From Lysobacter sp. 5GHs7-4 (lineage in GTDB: Bacteria > Pseudomonadota > Gammaproteobacteria > Xanthomonadales > Xanthomonadaceae), in assembly GCF_021284765.1 (NCBI RefSeq), contig NZ_CP089924.1:3862001-3926000 (forward strand): DNA of 64,000 nucleotides. The letters run 5' to 3'. The position numbers and the translations under genes were made by a program. Below are positions 41,346-53,635 of this stretch, piece by piece. Below the pieces are notes generated by a model. That model did not search any database. It was not told where the DNA came from and saw nothing but the letters and a program-made list of their open reading frames with translations. Positions within the stretch are counted from its first letter, which is position 1. Each line of letters begins with the position of its first letter.

Positions 41346-42899
41346 ATGAACCCCTGCGATTTCCGCATCCTGCTGCTGAACCCGCCGCACACCGCGATCG
41401 GCAGCCGCATCCCGCGCGAGCAGCTGCCGCCGCTGGGCCTGCTCAGCATCGGCGGGCCGCTGATCGACGCCGGCTTCGCGGTCGAACTGCTGGACGCCGA
41501 GTTCGGCCCGTTGACGATCGACGAGACCGTGCGGCGCGCGCTCGCGGCCGCGCCCGACCTGTTGATGGTCGGCCACTCCGGCTCGACCTCGGCGCACCCG
41601 ACCATCGCCCGCATCGCCGCGCGTCTCAAACACGAGCGTCCACAGCTGCGCATCGTCTACGGCGGGGTCTATCCGACGTATCACTGGCGTGACGTGCTGG
41701 AGCGCGAGCCCGCAGTGGACGTCGTGGTGCGCGGCGAAGGCGAGCGCACCGCGCCCCTGCTCGCGCAGGCGCTGGCGCGCGGCGAAGACCTGGCCGGCGT
41801 GCCCGGCCTGGCCTACCGCCGCGACGACGGCCGCATCATGGAGACCGGCCAGGCCGAGATGATTCTGGACCTGGACCAGTGCCGGGTCGGCTGGGAGCTG
41901 ATCGATCACGACCGCTACTCCTACTGGGGCGGCATGAAGGCGGTGGTGGTGCAGTTCTCGCGCGGCTGCCCCTACCTGTGCAGCTACTGCGGCCAGCGCG
42001 GCTTCTGGAGCCGTTGGCGCCATCGCGATCCGGTCAAGTTCGCGCGCGAGCTGGCCCGCCTGCACCGCGAACACGGCGTGCGCCTGATCAACTTCGCCGA
42101 CGAGCTGCCGACCGGCTCGCGCAAGGCCTGGCAGGCCTTCCTGGAAGCGCTGATCGCGGAGAACGTCGACCTGACCCTGGTCGGCTCGACCCGCGCCGGC
42201 GACATCGTGCGCGACGCCGACATCCTGCACCTGTACAAGCGCGCGGGCGTGATCCGCTTCCTGCTCGGCATCGAGAGCTATTCCGAAGCCACCCTGAGCA
42301 AGATCCGCAAGGGCGCCAGCGTCAGCGAGGACCGCGAGGCGATTCGCCTGCTGCGCGCGCACGGGATCATCTCTATGGCGACCTATGTGGTGGGCTTCGA
42401 CGAGGAACGCGATCGCGATTACTGGAACTCGCTGCGCCACCTGCTGCGTTACGACCCCGACCAGATCCAATTGCTTTACGTCACCCCGCATCGCTGGACG
42501 CCCTACTACGACAGCGTCGCCGACCGGCGCGTGATCCAGACCGATGCGCGCAAGTGGGACTACAAGCACCAGGTGCTGGCGACCACACGGGTGCCGCCGT
42601 GGCGGGTGCTGCTGTGGGTGAAGGCGATCGAGGCGATCGTGCAGCTGCGGCCGCGCGCGCTCTACCGCAGTCTGATGCACCCCGACCGCGACGTGCTCAA
42701 GGGCATGCGCTGGTACGTGCGCATGGGCCGACGGGTATGGCTGCGCGAACTGTTCGAGTTCTTCTTCGCCGGTGGACGCACGCGCAAGGGGCCCAGCGTC
42801 GAGGAGTTCTGGGGCGCCTCGCTGTCGGCGCAGGAGTACGCGCTGGCGAAGCCGCAGCGCAAGCGGATTCCGATCCGCACCCTTACGCCCTCGTCTTGA
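41346..42899 (+). CDS. BchE-like B12-binding radical SAM protein
   Basis: 517 residues. N-terminal cobalamin-binding-type Rossmann domain (about 5-145, ILLLNPPHTAIGS, LPPLGLLSIGGPLIDAGF, YGGVYPTYH) without a visible DxHxxG loop, then a radical SAM core with Cys208-x3-Cys212-x2-Cys215 in SRGCPYLCSYCGQRGFW, and a BchE-style C-terminus (KWDYKHQVLATTRVPPWRVL then LRPRALYRSLMHPD). BchE closes the fifth ring of Mg-protoporphyrin monomethyl ester without oxygen, for chlorophyll. No other bacteriochlorophyll gene is in the window, so the substrate is more likely another tetrapyrrole or lipid. Requires SAM, an iron-sulfur cluster and cobalamin. Confidence 0.8.
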   Translation: MNPCDFRILLLNPPHTAIGSRIPREQLPPLGLLSIGGPLIDAGFAVELLDAEFGPLTIDETVRRALAAAPDLLMVGHSGSTSAHPTIARIAARLKHERPQLRIVYGGVYPTYHWRDVLEREPAVDVVVRGEGERTAPLLAQALARGEDLAGVPGLAYRRDDGRIMETGQAEMILDLDQCRVGWELIDHDRYSYWGGMKAVVVQFSRGCPYLCSYCGQRGFWSRWRHRDPVKFARELARLHREHGVRLINFADELPTGSRKAWQAFLEALIAENVDLTLVGSTRAGDIVRDADILHLYKRAGVIRFLLGIESYSEATLSKIRKGASVSEDREAIRLLRAHGIISMATYVVGFDEERDRDYWNSLRHLLRYDPDQIQLLYVTPHRWTPYYDSVADRRVIQTDARKWDYKHQVLATTRVPPWRVLLWVKAIEAIVQLRPRALYRSLMHPDRDVLKGMRWYVRMGRRVWLRELFEFFFAGGRTRKGPSVEEFWGASLSAQEYALAKPQRKRIPIRTLTPSS

Positions 42900-42927
42900 A
42901 AAAAAAGGAGCGCCGAAGCGCCCCTTT
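42899..42927 (-). terminator. Terminator of the S9 peptidase gene (convergent)
   Basis: On the minus strand AAGGGGCGC-TTCG-GCGCTCCTT folds with one mismatch and is followed by an eight-T run; it overlaps the very end of the BchE-like gene. Confidence 0.8.
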
Positions 42928-42947
42928 CCGTGCGGTTGCCGGCGCGC

Positions 42948-45476
<2,529 letters not shown>

Positions 45477-45621
45477 GGGCGATCCGCGTATGCAGTGAGG
45501 GCGGAAACGGAAGCTTGCGCGGCCCGAATCCCCCTGACCGGCGACGCCCCGTCGATGAACAGGGCCGGGCATCGAAGCCCTCCCCGGGCTGAGAATAGCG
45601 GCTTCCGGGGCCGACTACCGG

Positions 45622-45627
45622 TACAAT
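45622..45627 (+). promoter_or_regulatory. -10 element of ahcY
   Basis: TACAAT, with a predicted start near 45634, just ahead of the SAH riboswitch. Confidence 0.5.
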
Positions 45628-45636
45628 TCTGCCGGT

Positions 45637-45711
45637 TCGCCGAGGGGCGCTGCGACCGCGACGCAAGAGCGCGGCCAGGCTTGGCGGATTCCACACGCAA
45701 AACGGCGCCCG
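45637..45711 (+). promoter_or_regulatory. S-adenosylhomocysteine riboswitch
   Basis: Conserved core is intact: GCCGAGGGGCGCTGCGACC (45639-45657), the return strand GCCAGGCTTGGC (45674-45685) and AACGGCGCCC (45701-45710). GCCGAG pairs with CTTGGC (P1), and the GGGCGC stretch can pair with GCGCCC as the pseudoknot. This RNA class binds SAH and turns on SAH hydrolase; ahcY is the next gene, 77 bases on. Confidence 0.9.
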
Positions 45712-45787
45712 ATGTCCGCGGTCCACCCGCCGAAACCCGTTCCACCTCCGGTTTCGACGCGGCAGACCCTCATAATCGGAGCTCACA

Positions 45788-47218
<1,431 letters not shown>

Positions 47219-47254
47219 TCGTTCGCGGCTTGCGGGCCGCTGCGATGCAAGACG

Positions 47255-47284
47255 AAAACGGGCGCTACGGCGCCCGTTTTTTTT
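47255..47284 (+). terminator. ahcY terminator
   Basis: AAAACGGGCGC and GCGCCCGTTTT form an 11-bp stem with a TACG loop, followed by a run of eight T. Confidence 0.92.
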
Positions 47285-47305
47285 GGGGCGCGACCGGCGT
47301 CGCTT

Positions 47306-47539
47306 CCTGTAAGAGCGGCGCGAGCCGCGACCGCAAGCCACAGAAAAACCACGTTGTGGCGGCGTACGCCATTCCTGCATCGAGGCAGGCCGCCCCGGCT
47401 TTCTGTGGGAGCGGCGTGAGCCGCGATGGGTTGCGGCGCAGGTAGAGCGATCGCGGCTTACGCCGCTCCCACAGAAAGCGGTCGCGACGCGCCCACGTGG
47501 GATGCGGTAGACCGCAGTTACGTAGGATGCGGTAAGCCG
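47306..47539. repeat. Mixed REP cluster after ahcY
   Basis: A single GAGCGGCGCGAGCCGCGA element at about 47313, then a perfect 17-bp inverted pair, TTCTGTGGGAGCGGCGT (47401-47417) with its complement at 47460-47476, and a GTAGGATGCGGTAAGCC element of the other family at 47522. The stretch 47285-47566 holds nothing else. Confidence 0.85.
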
Positions 47540-47566
47540 AAGTCGCGCCGCATCGCCATCGTTCGA

Positions 47567-48250
47567 TTACGTGTCCGCGCGCCGCAGCGACCAGAACGGA
47601 ATCTCGCGCCGCAGCCGATAACCGTTCTGCTCGTACAGCCCCACCGCGCGCGGGTTCTCCTGGCTCACGTGCAGGAACGGCGTCAGTCCGCGCGCATGGT
47701 TGTCGTTGGACAGGAACACCAACAAACGACGCGCATAACCCCGTCCGTTGAAATCCGGATGCGTGCACACCGCGCTGATCTCGGTGTAGGCGTCCATGCC
47801 CATGCGCTCGCCGATCATCGCCGCCAGGCGGCCGTCCTGATAGATGCCGAAGTAGCGCCCCAGCTCGGGCGTGCGCGGACGGAAATAATGCGGATACACC
47901 AGCGCGGTCAGCGCCAGCACGTCCTCGCGCCGGCGCTCGTCCAGCGCCACGATCTCGGGCCCGTCCACCGCTTCCACCGGCCGGTCGCAGATCATCTGCG
48001 CCAGCTCGGCCAGGTGCTTGAGTTCCCAGCGCGCGGACACGGTGGGCGCGCGCCCCAGCACCAGCGCGGTATCGCCGGCCGGTACCAGCTCATCCAGCGC
48101 GCCCTCGACCGCGGCACCCGCCTCGGGCACGCCCAGAAACGGCGCTACCTGGGCCGGAAAGCGCGCGGCCTCGCCGGCGCGCAGCGCCAGCGCGCGGTGG
48201 CGGCTGGCCAGGGATTCCCAGATCGGGTTGTCGAGCACCTGTTCGGACAT
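47567..48250 (-). CDS. GNAT-family N-acetyltransferase (FR47-like)
   Basis: 227 residues. The acetyl-CoA-binding motif A is clear at about 161-178 (VCTHPDFNGRGYARRLL), followed by the FLHVSQENPRAVGLYEQNGY motif B typical of FR47-like GNATs. The N-terminal half (about 1-110) is a second, degenerate acetyltransferase-like region, as often found in this branch. Cytoplasmic; the acceptor (small molecule or peptide) is unknown. Divergent from metF with 111 bases between. Confidence 0.9.
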   Translation of the reverse strand: MSEQVLDNPIWESLASRHRALALRAGEAARFPAQVAPFLGVPEAGAAVEGALDELVPAGDTALVLGRAPTVSARWELKHLAELAQMICDRPVEAVDGPEIVALDERRREDVLALTALVYPHYFRPRTPELGRYFGIYQDGRLAAMIGERMGMDAYTEISAVCTHPDFNGRGYARRLLVFLSNDNHARGLTPFLHVSQENPRAVGLYEQNGYRLRREIPFWSLRRADT

Positions 48251-48294
48251 GCGTGTTCACCGTATGCGCGTAGCGGGGTCTAAGGCCAGGTTTG

Positions 48295-48336
48295 GGCCGG
48301 CCGGGCCGTCGATCAAGGGCCGGCCGGCTCTCGTTT
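48295..48336 (+). promoter_or_regulatory. GC hairpin with U-tract in the metF leader
   Basis: GGCCGGCC (48295-48302) pairs with GGCCGGCC (48318-48325), followed by GGCTCTCGTTTTATTT, 26 bases before the metF start. It looks like an attenuator or a terminator for something upstream on this strand, but no upstream plus-strand gene exists. Confidence 0.4.
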
Positions 48337-48361
48337 TATTTCATCGCGATGAAGAGATACC

Positions 48362-49216
48362 ATGGACGCCACTCCGTCGCCCGCCATGCCCATGCTGCCG
48401 ATCAGTTTCGAGTTCTACCCGCCCAAGACCGACGAGCAGCGCGCGCAGCTGGACAAGACCGCGGCCAAGCTCAAGGCGCGCAAGCCGCACTACGTCTCCT
48501 GCACCTTCGGCGCCGGCGGTTCGACCCTGAACTACACGCCGGACACGGTGCAGCGCCTGCGCGAGACGCACGGCCTGGACGCCGCGCCGCACCTGTCCTG
48601 CGTCGGCGGCACCCGCGACGAGATCCGCCAGTTGTTGAACCAGTACCGCCAGATCGGCTGCCGCCGCCTGGTCACGCTGCGCGGCGACCTGCCCTCAGGC
48701 ATGGCCAGCGCCGGCGACCTGCGCTACGCCAACGAACTGGTCGAGTTCATCCGCGCCGAGACCGACGACCACTTCCACATCGAAGTCGCCGCCTACCCGG
48801 AAATGCACCCGCAGGCACGCGACGCCCACAGCGACCTGGAAAACTTCAAGCGCAAGGTCCGCGCCGGCGCCAACGGTGCGATCACCCAGTACTTCTACAA
48901 CGCCGACGCCTACTTCCGTTTCGTCGACGACGTGCGCGCGGCCGGCATCGATATCCCGATCGTGCCGGGCATCATGCCGATCGCCAACTTCAGCCAGCTG
49001 CGGCGCTTCTCGGACCTGTGCGGCGCGGAAATCCCGCGCTGGATCCAGCAGCGCATGCTGGCCTACGGCGACGACGTCGACAGCCTGCGCGAGTTCGGCG
49101 CCGACGTGGTCGCGCAGCTGTGCCAGCGCCTGATCGACAACGGCGTCCCGGGCCTGCACTTCTACACGCTGAACCTGTCCAAGCCGACGCTGAGCGTGAT
49201 CTCGCGCTTGAGCTGA
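48362..49216 (+). CDS. metF: Methylenetetrahydrofolate reductase
   Basis: 284 residues. FAD TIM-barrel enzyme that reduces 5,10-methylene-THF to 5-methyl-THF for methionine synthesis. Typical elements: ISFEFYPPKTDEQRAQL (about 14-30), CTFGAGGSTLNYT, LRGDLPSG, the ANGAITQYFYN strand and LHFYTLNLSK near the C-terminus. Start taken at 48362 with GAAGAGA upstream; an internal Met at position 9 or 11 could also serve. A hairpin with U-tract lies in the leader. metK and ahcY of the same cycle lie within 9 kb. Confidence 0.97.
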   Translation: MDATPSPAMPMLPISFEFYPPKTDEQRAQLDKTAAKLKARKPHYVSCTFGAGGSTLNYTPDTVQRLRETHGLDAAPHLSCVGGTRDEIRQLLNQYRQIGCRRLVTLRGDLPSGMASAGDLRYANELVEFIRAETDDHFHIEVAAYPEMHPQARDAHSDLENFKRKVRAGANGAITQYFYNADAYFRFVDDVRAAGIDIPIVPGIMPIANFSQLRRFSDLCGAEIPRWIQQRMLAYGDDVDSLREFGADVVAQLCQRLIDNGVPGLHFYTLNLSKPTLSVISRLS

Positions 49217-49243
49217 TCGCGCTCCGCGTCGCGTCCCCTTCTG

Positions 49244-49290
49244 CTCTGCTTCCCCCTTTTGCAGAGGGGGGCCGAGGGGGATTCGCTTTT
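49244..49290. repeat. Half-element of the CCCCCTTT repeat family
   Basis: TTCCCCCTTTTGCAGAGGGG followed by GGGGGATTCGC, a shorter relative of the inverted element at 36609-36729. Forms a hairpin just after metF and may act as its terminator. Confidence 0.55.
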
Positions 49291-49377
49291 CGCTTCAAGC
49301 ACCCAAGCAAACACCCAGCTAAACGGACTGCGACCTCCGCACTGTCCGCCCATCGCCCGCGGCGCTACGCTGCCGCG

Positions 49378-50019
49378 ATGCCTTGGTACGTCCGTGTTTG
49401 CGCCCTCCTCCTGCTGCTGACCGCCGCGTCGCTGTGGCCGCGCCCAGCGCAGGCGCAGATCCGGCGCTGCGTAGGCCCCGACGGCGCGGCCGTGTACACC
49501 GACCGCCGCTGCGAGGACGTCGGCAGCGCCGACAGCCTGCCGCGCGCGCCGGCCGGCGCGGCGGCGGCCAAGGGCGGCTATCGCGGCGGCTGCGCGCGCA
49601 GCGTGCAGGACCTGGTGTTCCAGATGACCCAGGCGATCGACGCCCACGACGGCAACCGTCTGGCCGCGGTCTACCACTGGACCGGCATGTCCGGCAGCAC
49701 CGGCTACTCGGTGCTGGAACGCCTGGAGACCGTCGCCAGGCGCCCGCTGGTGAATATCGTGCCGGTGATGCCCGCGGCGCCGGCGCCGGAAGCGCGGCCA
49801 GCGCCGCCGGCCTTCGTCGAAAGCCCCAGCCCGGTCGTGCTCGACGGCGAGCCCGGCTCCGAACTGGCGCCCGACACGCCCGAACCCGAGTACGTGCCCC
49901 AGTCGCGGCGCCTGCCCGTGGCCCTGCGGGTCGAGCAGACCCTGGCCAACGGCAGCACGCCCTCGCACACCGTGTTCGGGCTGATCCGCCATTTCGGCTG
50001 CTGGTGGATCAAGGGCTGA
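49378..50019 (+). CDS. Secreted DUF4124-domain protein
   Basis: 213 residues from the ATG at 49378. Signal peptide ends near AQAQ (about residue 25). Residues about 26-55 (IRRCVGPDGAAVYTDRRCED) are a DUF4124 module, a small periplasmic domain with two Cys that usually form a disulfide. A second domain (about 70-120, CARSVQDLVFQMTQAIDAHD) and a Pro-rich linker follow; the C-terminal part ends HFGCWWIKG. Family function is unknown. It lies alone between metF and ilvE. Confidence 0.78.
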   Translation: MPWYVRVCALLLLLTAASLWPRPAQAQIRRCVGPDGAAVYTDRRCEDVGSADSLPRAPAGAAAAKGGYRGGCARSVQDLVFQMTQAIDAHDGNRLAAVYHWTGMSGSTGYSVLERLETVARRPLVNIVPVMPAAPAPEARPAPPAFVESPSPVVLDGEPGSELAPDTPEPEYVPQSRRLPVALRVEQTLANGSTPSHTVFGLIRHFGCWWIKG

Positions 50020-50110
50020 TCCGCCGCGGCACGGGCGTGCCGAAACGTGCGGATGGGTCCGGCCGCCCCTTCAGGGCACAATAGCGGTTTCTCCCCCCAC
50101 GGAAGCCGGC

Positions 50111-51025
50111 ATGAACTACCCCGAATGGATCTGGCACAACGGCGCGATCAAGCACTGGGCCGAAGCCACTACCCACGTGATGTCGCATGCGCTGCATTAC
50201 GGCTCGTCGGTGTTCGAAGGCATCCGCAGCTACGACACGCCCAACGGCCCGATGATCTTCCGCCTGAGCGAGCACAACACGCGTCTGTTCGCCTCGGCCA
50301 AGATCTACGACATGCCGATGCCGTACACGGTCGAGCAGGTCAACCAGGCCTGCCGCGACGTGCTCAAGGCCAACAACTACACCACCGACTACCTGCGTCC
50401 GGTCGCCTATCGCGGCCTGGGCGGTTTCGGCCTGTCCGCGGACACCCCGACCGACATGGCCGTGGCGACCTGGAAGATGGGCCAGTACCTGGGCGCCAGC
50501 GTGCTCGAGCAGGGCATCGACGCCTGCGTCTCCAGCTGGCAGCGCTTCGCGCCCAACACCATCCCGGCCGGCGCCAAGGCCGGCGGCAATTACCTGTCCG
50601 GCCAGTTGGTCGCGCGCGAAGCGCGTCGCCTGGGCTTCGGCGAGGGCATCGCGCTGGCCTCCACCGGCCTGCTGTCCGAAGGCGCGGGCGAGAACCTGTT
50701 CCTGATCTTCGACGGCGCGCTGCACACCACGCCGGTCAGCGCCGCGCTGCTCAACGGCATCACCCGCAACACCATCATCACCCTCGCCCGCGACGCCGGT
50801 TACACGGTGGTCGAGCGCGACCTGCCGCGCGAGTACCTGTACCTGTGCGACGAGCTGTTCATGTGCGGCACCGCCGCCGAGATCACGCCGATCCGTTCGG
50901 TCGACGGCCGCCAGGTCGGCGCCGGCAAGCCCGGCCCGGTCACGCAGCGCATGCAGGAACTGTTCTTCGGTCTGTTCAGCGGCAAGACGCCGGACAAGTA
51001 CGGCTGGCTCGAGCGCGTCGACTGA
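50111..51025 (+). CDS. ilvE: Branched-chain amino acid aminotransferase
   Basis: 304 residues of fold-type IV PLP aminotransferases. PLP-binding Lys156 lies in PAGAKAGGNYLSGQL; the N-terminal WIWHNGAIKHWAEATTHVM and HALHYGSSVFEGIRSY stretches and the later GLLSEGAGENLF and TAAEITPI match IlvE. Catalyses the last step of Val, Ile and Leu synthesis and the first of their breakdown. Leader of about 30 bases with a CACAAT -10-like element near 50077. Not linked to other ilv genes here. Confidence 0.95.
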   Translation: MNYPEWIWHNGAIKHWAEATTHVMSHALHYGSSVFEGIRSYDTPNGPMIFRLSEHNTRLFASAKIYDMPMPYTVEQVNQACRDVLKANNYTTDYLRPVAYRGLGGFGLSADTPTDMAVATWKMGQYLGASVLEQGIDACVSSWQRFAPNTIPAGAKAGGNYLSGQLVAREARRLGFGEGIALASTGLLSEGAGENLFLIFDGALHTTPVSAALLNGITRNTIITLARDAGYTVVERDLPREYLYLCDELFMCGTAAEITPIRSVDGRQVGAGKPGPVTQRMQELFFGLFSGKTPDKYGWLERVD

Positions 51026-51039
51026 GCGCAATGCGCGTC

Positions 51040-51065
51040 CCCGCTTCGGATGAGGCGGGGACCGC
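51040..51065. terminator. Hairpin between convergent ilvE and kinase genes
   Basis: GTCCCCGC (51040-51047) and GCGGGGAC (51058-51065) form an 8-bp stem 15 bases after ilvE. No U-tract, so termination strength is uncertain. Confidence 0.4.
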
Positions 51066-51113
51066 AAGCGGCGAGCGATGGCGTCGCCGCACGGCCGCGC
51101 CGCGACGCGGCAC

Positions 51114-52460
51114 TTAGACCAGGGCGCCGGTGGCCCCGAAGGTCAGCGTGGCCACCACGCCCTTCTCCTCGCCCGGTTTGACCCGCACGTCCCAGCCGTA
51201 GAGCTCGCACAGGCGGCGCACGATCGACAGGCCGATGCCGCCGCCCTGCGAATGGCCGGCATGGGTGCCGCGGTAGCCGCGCTCGAACAGCTTGGCCGCG
51301 TCCTCGGCGCTGAGGCCGGGGCCGGAGTCGATCACCTCCACCGAGCGCGAATGCAGGCGCACGATCACCTCGCCCTGCGTGGTGTACTTGACCGCATTGC
51401 CGATCAGGTTGCCCAGCGCCACCGCCACCGCGGCTTCCGGCGCGTCCACGGTCAGGCCGCGTTCGCCTTCCACGCGCAGGTCCAGCGGCTTGCCGGCAAG
51501 CTGGGCGCGGTGCGCGTCCAGCAACTGCTCGGACAGGCGCGCGATATCGGTGGCGCCGTGCCCGCGTTCGTTGCGCGACAGCAGCAGCAAGGCGCTGATC
51601 AGGTCGGTGCATTGCTGCTCGGCGCGCTGGATGCGGGCCAGGCGGATGCGGGTCTTCTCGTCCAGGTCCGAACGCGTGAGCAGCAGCTCGACCGCGCCGC
51701 GGATCACCGCCAGCGGCGTGCGCAGCTCGTGGCTGACGTCGGCGTTGAATTCGCGGTCGCGCTGGACCACGTCGGTCAGCCGCTCGGCGTAATCGTCCAG
51801 GGCCTTGGCCAGCTCGCCGACCTCGTCGTCGGGGAAGTGCGTGGCCAGGCCTTCGGATTGCGAGCTGCGTCCGGACAGGCGCAGGCGCCGCGCCAGCTCC
51901 GACACCGGGCTCATCACGCGCGAGGCCGCCCACCAGCCCACCAGCAGCGACAGCACCGTGAACACCAGCACCGAACCGTAGATCGCGCGGTTGAACTGCT
52001 TCTCGCCGCGCGTGGCCTGGGTCATGTCGTAGGCGAGGAAGAACCACACCTCGGGCGTCTTACGCACCGCCAGCTTGTAGGAGAACGGCACCCCGTCCTC
52101 CTCCTTGCCGGTGATGTTGTGCAGGCCGTCGGGCAGGTCGTACCAATCCGGCTGCGACACCCGCAAGGCCTCGAAGTCGGCGCGCTTCACCACCTGCCCG
52201 TACATCTGCTGCACGGGCACGTCGACGTTCTTGGGATTCTTGGCGTAACGCGCCGCGTACTGATCGATGTTGCGGCTCATCAGGTCGACGATGAGCTGCT
52301 CCTCCACCCGCGTGCGCGTCCAGTTGGTCGCGAACGCGAACAGCGTGGTCAGGCCGAAGCCGAGCAGCACGAACGACAGGATGATGCGGCTGCGCAAGCG
52401 CCGCCGGTAGCGAACCCGTTTCTTGCGCCGCTCGGGCGCGGGCGATTCCCCTGTCGCCAC
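51114..52460 (-). CDS. Sensor histidine kinase
   Basis: 448 residues. Two transmembrane helices (about 25-45 and about 163-183) enclose a periplasmic sensor domain of about 115 residues; a HAMP domain follows (about 184-236), then HisKA with His244 in DVSHELRTPLAVI, and a HATPase_c domain with N, G1 and G2 boxes (LIGNAVKYT, IDSGPGLS, GGGIGLSIV). The start is 4 bases after the response regulator stop, so the pair is cotranscribed and must act together. The sensor region shows no domain I recognise, and the signal is unknown. Confidence 0.93.
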   Translation of the reverse strand: MATGESPAPERRKKRVRYRRRLRSRIILSFVLLGFGLTTLFAFATNWTRTRVEEQLIVDLMSRNIDQYAARYAKNPKNVDVPVQQMYGQVVKRADFEALRVSQPDWYDLPDGLHNITGKEEDGVPFSYKLAVRKTPEVWFFLAYDMTQATRGEKQFNRAIYGSVLVFTVLSLLVGWWAASRVMSPVSELARRLRLSGRSSQSEGLATHFPDDEVGELAKALDDYAERLTDVVQRDREFNADVSHELRTPLAVIRGAVELLLTRSDLDEKTRIRLARIQRAEQQCTDLISALLLLSRNERGHGATDIARLSEQLLDAHRAQLAGKPLDLRVEGERGLTVDAPEAAVAVALGNLIGNAVKYTTQGEVIVRLHSRSVEVIDSGPGLSAEDAAKLFERGYRGTHAGHSQGGGIGLSIVRRLCELYGWDVRVKPGEEKGVVATLTFGATGALV

Positions 52461-52464
52461 GCGA

Positions 52465-53145
52465 TCAACCGTTCTCGGGCGCCGCGATGCGGTAGCCGAT
52501 GCCGTGACGGGTCTGGATCAGCGGCGTATCGAAGGGCTTGTCCACCACCGCGCGCAGGCCGTGGATGTGCACGCGCAGGCTGTCGGAGTCGGGCAGTTCC
52601 TCGCCCCAGACGCGGGTTTCCAGTTCCTGGCGCGTGACCACCGCCGGCGAGGCTTCCATCAGCGCCTGCAGGATCTTCAGCGCGGTCGGGTTGAGCTGCA
52701 GCAGCTTGCCCTGGCGACGCACTTCCAGCGTGTCCAGGTTGTATTCCAGATCGGCGGCGTTGAGCACCCGGGTCTGCACGCCACGGCCGCGGCGCGACAG
52801 CGCGTTCAAGCGCACTTCCACTTCCTGCAGCGCGAAGGGCTTGATCAGGTAGTCGTCGGCGCCGGAGTCGAAACCGGCCAGCTTGTTGTCCAGGCTGTCG
52901 CGCGCGGTCAGCATCAGCACCGGGGTCTGCTTGCGCGCTTCGTTGCGCAGCTTGCGGCAGACCTCCAGGCCGTCCAGGCCGGGCAGATTCAGATCGAGCA
53001 CGATCGCGTCGAAGTCGTGCACCACCGCCAGGTGCAATCCGGTGATGCCGTCGGCGGCGAAGTCCACGGTGTGGCCGCGGTCCTCGAGAAAATCGCCGAG
53101 ATTGGCGGCGATGTCCTGGTTGTCTTCGATGACGAGTATGCGCAT
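52465..53145 (-). CDS. OmpR-family response regulator
   Basis: 226 residues from MRILVIEDNQ at 53145, chosen for the family N-terminus and the AGGAAGG ribosome site; the frame is open further up but is not coding. Receiver domain (1-115) with phospho-acceptor Asp51 in IVLDLNLPGLDG and acidic pocket Glu7/Asp8; Trans_Reg_C winged helix (about 130-222) with VVTRQELETRVWGEELPDSD and RVHIHGLRAVVD. Cognate kinase is the next gene. AT-rich DNA with GTTA repeats upstream may be its own binding site. Confidence 0.95.
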   Translation of the reverse strand: MRILVIEDNQDIAANLGDFLEDRGHTVDFAADGITGLHLAVVHDFDAIVLDLNLPGLDGLEVCRKLRNEARKQTPVLMLTARDSLDNKLAGFDSGADDYLIKPFALQEVEVRLNALSRRGRGVQTRVLNAADLEYNLDTLEVRRQGKLLQLNPTALKILQALMEASPAVVTRQELETRVWGEELPDSDSLRVHIHGLRAVVDKPFDTPLIQTRHGIGYRIAAPENG

Positions 53146-53319
53146 TGGACCTTCCTGTTTGTGCCTTCGACCGTGGCGGCCGCGGCAAGGTTCCTGAACT
53201 CGGCGGCGGCGCCGCGCGCCGGAGCGGAATGAAGACGAAGCAGCGAGTGCCACGATTCTGCCAGAGCCCGCGCTATGCGCTTCTCACCTGCTCGTGACGG
53301 ACCATCGCCGGCAAACAAA

Positions 53320-53350
53320 GGCCCAAGCGCGGGGCCACCGCGCCTGGGCC
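53320..53350 (-). terminator. Rho-independent terminator downstream of rimK
   Basis: Minus strand GGCCCAGGCGCGG and CCGCGCTTGGGCC form a 13-bp stem with one mismatch, followed by TTTGTTT. About 285 bases past the rimK stop. Confidence 0.75.
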
Positions 53351-53435
53351 AAAAGGGTATTGCCCCGATTACCGTAACCTGCTTCGACCAGATCGCTGAC
53401 TTGGAAGAGCGGCATGCTGCGGTCCGGACACGCTA

Positions 53436-53512
53436 CGCGGAAATCGATTAAACGGCTGTTAAAACGAATGTTATTTATTTGTTAATAGCAACCCGAAATC
53501 GCAATTTGTTCA
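53436..53512. promoter_or_regulatory. AT-rich island with phased GTTA repeats
   Basis: In a GC-rich genome this 75-bp stretch is mostly A/T. GTTAA, GTTAT and GTTAAT begin at 53458, 53470 and 53481, spacings of 12 and 11 bases, the one-turn tandem layout bound by OmpR/PhoB-class regulators. It lies about 310-350 bases upstream of the response regulator start and past the end of rimK. The rest of 53146-53635 shows only the rimK terminator. Confidence 0.4.
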
Positions 53513-53635
53513 GGTCCGCGCCGGCCCGGCTGGCAAAGCCCGGGACCTACGACAGGGGGCGTTGGCCGACGAATCAGCCGGTTACAGGGCGTTCGCGGCA
53601 GATCGCGGCAAAAATCGAAAATGAGCGGTCCGTCA

